A stretch of 36,129 nt of DNA from Desulfovibrionaceae bacterium (GTDB lineage: Bacteria; Desulfobacterota; Desulfovibrionia; Desulfovibrionales; Desulfovibrionaceae). The stretch lies in the NCBI GenBank assembly GCA_015233395.1, contig JADFXV010000028.1, positions 1 to 36,129 on the forward strand. Reading direction: 5' to 3'. The position numbers and the translations under genes are program-made. Shown here one piece after another: positions 8,044-14,100 of this stretch. A model generated the notes under the pieces. The model did no database searches and was not told the origin of the DNA. It saw nothing but the letters and a program-made list of their open reading frames with translations. Position 1 is the stretch's first letter. Every line of letters begins with the position of its first letter.

Positions 8044-9678
8044 ATGACCTGGTTACAGTCGTACGACCCCTTCGGGAACGTCTTTTATTCGGCCCTGGCC
8101 GCGGCCTTGCCGCTGGTCATCTTGTTCTACATGCTGGCGGTCCGCCGGTCCAAGGGCCACGTGGCCGCCGCGCTCGCCACCGGCGCGGCCGTTTTGCTGG
8201 CCATTTTGGCCTTCAAGATGCCCGCCGGGGTCGCCGTCGATTCCGTGGTCTACGGCGCGGCCTTCGGCCTGTTCCCGATCGTCTGGATCGTCATCACCGC
8301 CATCTGGGTCTACAACATGAGCGTGGAGTCCGGCGAATTCGAGATCATCAAGAATTCGCTGTCCTGCGTCACCGACGACCGCCGCTTGCAGGCGATCTTC
8401 ATCGCCTTCGCCTTCGGCTCGTTCATCGAGGGCACGGCCGGATTCGGCACGCCGGTGGCCATCACCGCCTCCATGCTGGTCGGCCTGGGCTTTAACCCGT
8501 TGTACGCCGCCGGCATCTGCCTGATCGCCAACACCGCCCCGGTGGCCTTCGGCGCCATCGGCATCCCGGTGGTGGTGGCCGCCCAGGTCTCGGGCACGGA
8601 TTTGATGCACATCTCCCAGATCATCGGCCGCCAGCTGCCTTTCCTGTCCATCATCGTGCCCTTGTGGCTGTCCGTGACCATGTGCGGATTCAAGCGCTCC
8701 ATGGAAGTGCTCCCGGGCATCCTGGTGGCCGGCGTGGCCTTCGCCGCAACCCAGTTCCTGGTCTCGAACTACATCGGACCCTACCTGCCGGACATCATTT
8801 CCGCCGTGGTGACCATCATCGCCCTGGGCGTCCTGCTGCGTTTCTGGCAGCCCAAGCAGGTCTGGCGCTTCCCGGACGAACCCGTCCACGACGGCGTGCG
8901 GGCCACCTGCCGCTACACCCCGGGCGAAGTGCTGCGCTCCTGGCTGCCCTACATCATCCTGGCGATCATGGTCTATTTGTGGGGCCTGGATTCGGTGCAG
9001 GGGTTCCTCAAGGGCATCTCCACCATCAAGATCGAATGGCCCGGCCTGCACAACCTGGTGATCAAGACCGCCCCGATCGCGGCCAAGGACACCCCCTACG
9101 CGGCCGTGTACACGTTCAGCTTCTTCTCCGCGGCCGGCACCGCCATCCTGCTGGCCGGCCTTTTGTCCGTGCCGTTTATTCCCAAGTACGGCTTCGACCG
9201 GGCCATCGGCTGCTTTGCGCGCACCCTGCACCAGCTGCGCTGGCCCATCCTGACCATCTCCATGATCCTGGGCCTGGCCTTCATCATGAACTACTCCGGC
9301 ATGAGCTCGACCATGGGCCTGGCCTTCACCGCCACCGGCGCGGCCTTCCCGTTCTTCGCCCCGATCCTGGGCTGGCTCGGCGTGTTCCTGACCGGCTCGG
9401 ACACCTCCTCCAACGCGCTCTTCGGCTCGCTGCAGAAGACCACCGCCCAGCAGATCAACGTCAGCCCCGAACTGTGCGTGGCCGCCAACTCCTCGGGCGG
9501 CGTCACCGGCAAGATGATCTCGCCCCAGTCCATCTCCGTGGCCACGGCGGCCACCAAGATGGTCGGACAGGAAGGCGACCTCTTCCGCTTCACGCTCAAG
9601 CATTCCATCGCCATGCTGCTGGTGATCTGCTTTCTCACCCTGGCCCAGGCCTACGTCCTGAAGTGGATGCTGCCCTAA
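8044..9678 (+). CDS. lctP: L-lactate permease (LctP family)
   Basis: 544 aa, the usual family length, starting at an ATG with a strong ribosome-binding site (AAGGAGG at about 8028). It is an inner-membrane protein with some 12-14 hydrophobic segments and typical LctP stretches such as FIEGTAGFGTPVAI, APVAFGAIGIP and TGSDTSSNALFGSLQ. The family imports lactate (and glycolate) with protons. It heads an operon with an FAD dehydrogenase and an Fe-S subunit, so imported lactate is oxidised by the next two products. In Desulfovibrio lactate is the main electron donor for sulfate reduction. Regulation is probably through the sigma-54-like promoter at 7921. Confidence 0.95.
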   Translation: MTWLQSYDPFGNVFYSALAAALPLVILFYMLAVRRSKGHVAAALATGAAVLLAILAFKMPAGVAVDSVVYGAAFGLFPIVWIVITAIWVYNMSVESGEFEIIKNSLSCVTDDRRLQAIFIAFAFGSFIEGTAGFGTPVAITASMLVGLGFNPLYAAGICLIANTAPVAFGAIGIPVVVAAQVSGTDLMHISQIIGRQLPFLSIIVPLWLSVTMCGFKRSMEVLPGILVAGVAFAATQFLVSNYIGPYLPDIISAVVTIIALGVLLRFWQPKQVWRFPDEPVHDGVRATCRYTPGEVLRSWLPYIILAIMVYLWGLDSVQGFLKGISTIKIEWPGLHNLVIKTAPIAAKDTPYAAVYTFSFFSAAGTAILLAGLLSVPFIPKYGFDRAIGCFARTLHQLRWPILTISMILGLAFIMNYSGMSSTMGLAFTATGAAFPFFAPILGWLGVFLTGSDTSSNALFGSLQKTTAQQINVSPELCVAANSSGGVTGKMISPQSISVATAATKMVGQEGDLFRFTLKHSIAMLLVICFLTLAQAYVLKWMLP

Positions 9679-9693
9679 CCCGAACCCGCCTTC

Positions 9694-9734
9694 GCCCGTC
9701 CGCCGGCCCTCCCCAAAGGAGGCGGCGGACGGGC
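9694..9734 (+). terminator. Intra-operon stem-loop between permease and dehydrogenase genes
   Basis: GCCCGTCCGCC (9694-9704) pairs with GGCGGACGGGC (9724-9734), and an inner CCTCC/GGAGG pair (9708-9712 with 9718-9722) closes an about 5-nt loop. Only AAATTT follows, so it may be a partial terminator or an mRNA-stabilising structure that sets the ratio of permease to enzyme. Confidence 0.55.
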
Positions 9735-9760
9735 CCAAATTTCATCACCGAGGTGCCGCC

Positions 9761-11149
9761 ATGCCGCTTGCCAAGTCCCTGATCGACGAATTCGCCCAGA
9801 TCGCCGGGAAAGACTCGGTCATGACCGACGAGGCCGACCTGGCCAGCTATTCCTACGACGCGGCCGTGCTCGAGCCGGTCATGCCCGCGCTCGTGGTCCG
9901 TCCGAAAACCTTGGAGTCTCTCGGGCGCGTCACGCGGCTGTGCAACGAAAACGGCCTGCCCCTGACCGTGCGCGGCGCCGGAACCAATCTCTCCGGCGGC
10001 GTCATTCCGGCCAGGGAGCTCGGCGTGGTGGTGTTGACCAACGCGCTCACCCGGATCGTCTCCATCAATACCGAGGATCTCTACGCCGTGGTCGAGCCGG
10101 GCGTGGTCACGGCCAAATTCGCCGCAGCGGCGGCCGAGCGCGGCCTGTTCTATCCGCCCGACCCGGGCAGCCAGGCGGTCTCGACGCTCGGCGGCAACGT
10201 GGCCGAGAACGCCGGGGGGCTGCGCGGCCTGAAGTACGGCGTGACCAAGGACTACGTCATGGGACTGTCGTTTTTCGACGTGGACGGCCAGCTCGTCAAA
10301 ACCGGCGGGCGCACCGTCAAATGCGTCACCGGCTACAACCTGGCCGGGCTTCTGGTCGGCAGCGAGGGCACGCTCGGGGTCTTCGGCGAAATCATCTTAA
10401 AGCTCGTGCCGCCCCCGGCCGCCGCCAAGGCCATGATGGCCGTGTTTGACACCATGGACGCCGCCTCCCAGGCCGTGGCCGCGATCATCGCCGCGAAAAT
10501 CGTCCCGGCCACGCTCGAAATCATGGACAACTTCACCATCCGCACGGTCGAGGACTTCAGCCACGCCGGGCTGCCCACCGGCGCCCAGGCCCTGCTTTTG
10601 ATCGAGGTCGACGGGCACGCGGCCATGGTCGCGGAAGACGCGGACAAAGTGGAGACCATCTGCAAGCGCCAGGGCGCGTCGAGCATCAAGGTGGCCAAGG
10701 ACGCGGCCGAGCGCAACAAGGTCTGGGAAGCCAGGCGCGCCGCCCTGTCCGCCCTGGCCCGGGTCGCCCCGACCACGGTCCTGGAAGACGCCACCGTGCC
10801 GCGCAGCCAGATCCCGGCCATGATGCGCGCCCTGCTGGACATCGCCGCGAAATACTCGCTCACCATCGGCACCTTCGGCCACGCCGGGGACGGCAACCTG
10901 CACCCGACCATCCTGACCGACAAGCGCGACCACGCCGCCTGGAAAAAAGTCGAAGCGGCCATCGACGAAATCTTCTACGCCGCCCTGAAACTCGGCGGCA
11001 CGCTCTCCGGCGAGCACGGCATCGGCCTGGCCAAGTCGCGCTGGCTGGAAAAGGAAACCAGCCGGGGCACCATCTTGTATTCCAAGAAGATCAAAGCCGC
11101 GCTCGATCCCAAGAGCATTCTCAACCCCGGCAAAATCATAGGAGCGTGA
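9761..11149 (+). CDS. FAD-linked oxidase, GlcD/D-lactate dehydrogenase family
   Basis: 462 aa. It has an N-terminal FAD-binding (PCMH-type) domain with VRGAGTNLSGG and GLRGLKYGVTKDYV, and a C-terminal FAD-oxidase domain with the flavin/substrate segments GTFGHAGDGNLHPT and SGEHGIGLAKSRW. These features place it with glycolate oxidase subunit GlcD and D-lactate dehydrogenases. Its position directly after the lactate permease and before a GlcF-like Fe-S protein indicates a two-subunit D-lactate dehydrogenase that passes electrons to the membrane pool, as for DVU3027/3028 of D. vulgaris. The stop overlaps a GTG of the next gene. Glycolate cannot be excluded as a substrate. Confidence 0.92.
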   Translation: MPLAKSLIDEFAQIAGKDSVMTDEADLASYSYDAAVLEPVMPALVVRPKTLESLGRVTRLCNENGLPLTVRGAGTNLSGGVIPARELGVVVLTNALTRIVSINTEDLYAVVEPGVVTAKFAAAAAERGLFYPPDPGSQAVSTLGGNVAENAGGLRGLKYGVTKDYVMGLSFFDVDGQLVKTGGRTVKCVTGYNLAGLLVGSEGTLGVFGEIILKLVPPPAAAKAMMAVFDTMDAASQAVAAIIAAKIVPATLEIMDNFTIRTVEDFSHAGLPTGAQALLLIEVDGHAAMVAEDADKVETICKRQGASSIKVAKDAAERNKVWEARRAALSALARVAPTTVLEDATVPRSQIPAMMRALLDIAAKYSLTIGTFGHAGDGNLHPTILTDKRDHAAWKKVEAAIDEIFYAALKLGGTLSGEHGIGLAKSRWLEKETSRGTILYSKKIKAALDPKSILNPGKIIGA

Positions 11150-11154
11150 GCGCC

Positions 11155-12453
11155 ATGGCCGATCTTCGCCGCCTTGCGCGGATGCTGGGAGAAATAGACG
11201 ACCAACTGGTCAGTTGCATGCGCTGCGGCATGTGCCAGGCCGTCTGCCCGGTCTTTGGCGACACCGGCCGCGAGGCCGACGTGGCCCGGGGCAAGATCGC
11301 CCTGCTCTCCCAGCTCGGCAGCGAGATGATCCGCGATCCGCATCAGGTCAAGGAGCGCCTGGAGCGCTGCCTGCTGTGCGGCTCCTGCGCGGCCGCCTGC
11401 CCAAGCGGCGTGCCGGTCGTGGACATTTTCCTGCGGGCCAGAGCGATCCTGACCGCCTACATCGGCCTGTCGCCGGCCAAAAAGCTCATCTTCAGGGGGC
11501 TGCTCGCCCGTCCCGGCCTGTTCGACCGGCTGCTCTCGCTGGCCCCGGCCATGCAGGGCCTGTTCACCCGCGAGGTCGACGCCGCAGCCGGCACGTCCTG
11601 CGCCCGTTTTCAATCAAGCCTCATCGGCGACAGGCATTTCAAGACCCTGGCCGCAAAGCCGCTGCACGAGCTCGCCGCCCCGAGGGACGAACCGGCGGGA
11701 GCCAGCGGCAAACGCGTGGCGCTGTTCACCGGCTGCGTCGTGGACAAGGTCTTCCCCCAGGTCGGCCAGGCGTCGCTCGCCGCCCTGTCCCGCGCCGGGG
11801 CCGGGGTCTATCTCCCGGGCGGGCAGGCCTGCTGCGGCATCCCGGCCCTGTCCTCGGGCGATACCCGGACCTTCCGCAAACTGGTGCTGGCCAACCTGGA
11901 GCTCTACGCGGACAAGCCCTTCGACGCGCTCGTCACGGCCTGCGCCACCTGCACCGCGACCATCAAGCACGTCTGGCCGGACATGGCCGCCGATCTCTTC
12001 AACGAGGGCGAGCGGGCGGCCATCGCCGCGCTGGCCGCCAAAACCACCGACATCTGCGCCTACCTGACCGACGTCCTGGGAGTGACGCCCGTAGCGACGC
12101 AAGACTCCGCCGCAACCGTCACCTACCACGACCCCTGCCACCTGAAAAAATCGCTGGGCATCGCCAACCAGCCCAGAGACCTGATCCGGGCCAACAAAAA
12201 CCTGCGCCTGGTGGAAATGTCCGAGGCCGACGTCTGCTGCGGCTGCGGCGGCTCGTTCAATCTGGCGCACTACGAGATTTCCAAACACATCGGCCAGCGC
12301 AAGATCGCCAATATCCGCGCGACCGGCGCGCAAATCGCGGCCACGGCCTGCCCGGCCTGCATGCTCCAGATCGCCGACATGGCCTCGCAAAGCGGCGGCG
12401 GCATCCAGGTCAAGCACGCGGTCGAGCTGTATGCGCAAGGGCTTACGGAATAA
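11155..12453 (+). CDS. Fe-S subunit of lactate/glycolate oxidase (GlcF-like, CCG domains)
   Basis: 432 aa from the ATG at 11155, which lies 10 nt after GGAG; a GTG at 11146 overlapping the previous stop is possible but would sit only one base after that GGAG. It has two 4Fe-4S motifs, CMRCGMCQAVCP and CLLCGSCAAACP, then two CCG domains (GGQACCGIPAL near residue 220 and DPCHLKKS...CCGCGG near 330-370), with a final ACPAC. This is the GlcF/LutA-type electron-transfer subunit that takes electrons from the FAD partner encoded just upstream. It is the last gene of the operon; a terminator hairpin follows 12 bases after the stop. Confidence 0.93.
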   Translation: MADLRRLARMLGEIDDQLVSCMRCGMCQAVCPVFGDTGREADVARGKIALLSQLGSEMIRDPHQVKERLERCLLCGSCAAACPSGVPVVDIFLRARAILTAYIGLSPAKKLIFRGLLARPGLFDRLLSLAPAMQGLFTREVDAAAGTSCARFQSSLIGDRHFKTLAAKPLHELAAPRDEPAGASGKRVALFTGCVVDKVFPQVGQASLAALSRAGAGVYLPGGQACCGIPALSSGDTRTFRKLVLANLELYADKPFDALVTACATCTATIKHVWPDMAADLFNEGERAAIAALAAKTTDICAYLTDVLGVTPVATQDSAATVTYHDPCHLKKSLGIANQPRDLIRANKNLRLVEMSEADVCCGCGGSFNLAHYEISKHIGQRKIANIRATGAQIAATACPACMLQIADMASQSGGGIQVKHAVELYAQGLTE

Positions 12454-12464
12454 AAAGAACCGGC

Positions 12465-12494
12465 GGAGGAACTTTTTTTAAAAAAGGTTCCTCC
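12465..12494 (+). terminator. Terminator hairpin of the lactate operon
   Basis: GGAGGAAC (12465-12472) plus T7 pairs with A6 plus GGTTCCTCC (to 12494), with one bulged G. Similar T/A-core hairpins follow degP (23410-23443), and the sequence after both keeps a CCCC-to-AAA-CTT trail, so this is a dispersed terminator type. Confidence 0.75.
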
Positions 12495-12650
12495 CCGGGG
12501 ATCCCTCCTCCAAAGCTTTAGGGGCTGTCCTGGCTGACGAGCGACGATCTATATTTCCCGTAGTATTATTAGACCCTTGAAGAGGATTCTCTCCTTGCCT
12601 TACAGCGGCAAGCAAATTCCTTAGCTAACAGCCCAAAACGTTATTCATTA

Positions 12651-12687
12651 TTGACGGGGCCGCAGCCGTGTTATAACATTTGTTGTA
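12651..12687 (+). promoter_or_regulatory. Promoter and imperfect operator of the abrB-doc module
   Basis: TTGACG (12651-12656), 15 bp, TATAAC (12672-12677). The imperfect palindrome TATAACA-TT-TGTTGTA (12672-12687, one mismatch) covers the -10 region and would suit autorepression by the antitoxin. The spacer is short. The preceding gap (12495-12650) holds no gene I can see, only CTTGCC/GGCAAG (12594-12612) and a GGGCTGT/ACAGCCC pair (12522-12634). Confidence 0.45.
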
Positions 12688-12701
12688 CCGTGGAGGTTGG
12701 C

Positions 12702-12932
12702 ATGCACGCTGTCAAGATTCGCCGTATCGGCAATTCGCTCGGGGTGGTCCTGCCCAAAGAGATTCTGGCCAGGCTCGGGGCCGGCGAGGGGGCCAGCGTC
12801 TACCTGACCGATTCCCCGGACGGCGGCCTGCGCCTGACGCCGCTCAACGAAGATTTCGCCCGGCAGATGGAAGCGGCCGAGACCATCATGCGCCGCGACC
12901 GCGACGCCTTGCGGGAATTGGCCAAGCGGTGA
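12702..12932 (+). CDS. AbrB/MazE/SpoVT-type antitoxin
   Basis: 76 aa from the ATG at 12702, chosen because TGGAGG sits five bases upstream and the product then begins at the family's conserved start, MHAVKIRRIGNSLGVVLPKE, the swapped-hairpin AbrB DNA-binding fold. The C-terminal 30 residues (LNEDFARQMEAAETIMRRDRD) form the helical part that usually wraps the toxin. The stop overlaps the toxin start (GTGA), so translation is coupled. Such AbrB-type antitoxins are commonly paired with Doc toxins and repress their own promoter. Confidence 0.87.
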   Translation: MHAVKIRRIGNSLGVVLPKEILARLGAGEGASVYLTDSPDGGLRLTPLNEDFARQMEAAETIMRRDRDALRELAKR

Positions 12933-13324
12933 GCTTCGCCTGGCTCGGCCTGGAGGTGATCCTGGCCATTCACGAGGCCCAGATCGCCGAGCACGGCGGT
13001 GCGCTAGGCATCCGCGACGCAGGTCTCGTCGAAAGCGCCCTGGCCGCCCCGCGCGCGCTCGCCGCCTACGGAAACCACGACCTCTGCTACCTGGCCGCCG
13101 CCTACGGACACGCCCTGATTCACAACCACGGCTTCATCGACGGCAACAAACGCACCGCCTACGTGGCCACGCTTTTATTTCTGGAACTGGGCGGCGCTCG
13201 TCTCGCGGCGCCGCTCGCCGAACGGGTTCTCGTGTTCGAACGCCTCGGCGCGGGAGATATGACCCGGGAAGATTTCGCCGCCTGGCTGCGGCGGTGGAAA
13301 GAACCGTCCCGCCTCAGTGGATGA
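12929..13324 (+). CDS. doc: Doc (death-on-curing) toxin, Fic superfamily
   Basis: 131 aa from the GTG that overlaps the antitoxin stop; a longer frame exists upstream but runs through the antitoxin gene. The Doc/Fic catalytic motif is intact: HGFIDGNKRTA (about residues 71-81), matching HxFx(D/N)GNKR. Doc proteins phosphorylate elongation factor Tu and halt translation. The opening residues (LGLEVILAIHEAQIAEHGG) are also typical of the family. The gene ends convergently with fliL, with 11 bp of overlap, which suggests insertion right up to the neighbour. Confidence 0.88.
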   Translation: MSFAWLGLEVILAIHEAQIAEHGGALGIRDAGLVESALAAPRALAAYGNHDLCYLAAAYGHALIHNHGFIDGNKRTAYVATLLFLELGGARLAAPLAERVLVFERLGAGDMTREDFAAWLRRWKEPSRLSG

Positions 13325-13790
13325 TGAACTCGGTGTAGTAGATTTTGACGACTTTGCGCTCGCCGAGAAAGTCGTTGAAGCGGCTGATGATTTCCCACTT
13401 CAGGCCGTTTTTGTCCTTCCCGGTCCAGAGATCTTCGCCGCGTTTGCGGGACAAAAGGAAGATGACCGCGTCCCGGGCCTTGGGCATATTGAAGTTCTCC
13501 GTGTCTTCCGGCGTCTTGAACTCGATCAGGAAGGAGAGCCGGGCGAAGGAGCGCGGCTCGGCGAGATTGACCGTCAGGGACTGGAATTCCAGGACGTTTT
13601 TGGGCAGTTTGTTTTTGTCCTTGCCCTCTTCCTTTTTCTCCCCGCCCTCGCCCCCGCCCTCGCCGTGCCCCTCGGCGGCGAAGGCCGGGGCGCGGGAGGC
13701 GATCGGGAGGGCGGCCGCAAGCAGGACGGCCGCAAGCAGGGTGGCCGCAATCCATGCGCTTCGGGGACTCGTCGCCTCTGTCCGGTTCAT
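13314..13790 (-). CDS. fliL: Flagellar basal body-associated protein FliL
   Basis: 158 aa from the ATG at 13790; a TTG at 13832 would add 14 residues but places charged sequence before the signal anchor. It has one N-terminal hydrophobic segment (about residues 10-35), a Gly/Glu/Lys-rich linker, and a periplasmic FliL domain ending in the signature KIYYTEFIIH. FliL sits around the flagellar stator and supports torque and MotAB function; motA and motB lie nearby at 17466-18945. The gap to the divergent gene at 14101 (about 310 bp) shows no convincing promoter or other gene. Confidence 0.85.
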   Translation of the reverse strand: MNRTEATSPRSAWIAATLLAAVLLAAALPIASRAPAFAAEGHGEGGGEGGEKKEEGKDKNKLPKNVLEFQSLTVNLAEPRSFARLSFLIEFKTPEDTENFNMPKARDAVIFLLSRKRGEDLWTGKDKNGLKWEIISRFNDFLGERKVVKIYYTEFIIH

Positions 13791-14100
13791 GGGACGACCT
13801 GGCCTCTTTGACGGCAGCGGCAAGCCGGTCAAGGTCCGCCGTTTACAATTGACGTATTGATTTCAAGGTCTTGCTCGACCTGGCCGCGGGCGGCGGCAGC
13901 CCTGCCGCGCGCTTGACCCGTGTCCGATGGAACCATGATTCCCGGGAAATTCCAAGGCCTTTTTCCGTCCGGGCCGAGCCCGGCCACTTCAGGCCAATTC
14001 AGGCCGGGATATGCGCTGGAGTGCGCCGGGCGCGGCTTGCCTTCTTGGACGCCAACGTCTACATCGTGAAGCGACGCGCCAATATTCCCAAGGAGTGTTC

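Noticed and set aside
8053-9738. 561-codon minus-strand frame opposite the lactate permease gene
   Set aside because: Extreme Gly/His/Asp composition typical of an antisense shadow in GC-rich coding DNA.
11214-12521. Second plus-strand frame within the Fe-S subunit gene
   Set aside because: Arg/Pro/Gly-rich out-of-frame translation; the Cys motifs lie only in the other frame.
12522-12634. Possible small insertion element bounded by GGGCTGT/ACAGCCC
   Set aside because: Arms are only 7 bp, no flanking target duplication is seen, and no transposase is present. GGGGCTGTCC also occurs after rho (29424-29433), but that alone does not support an element.
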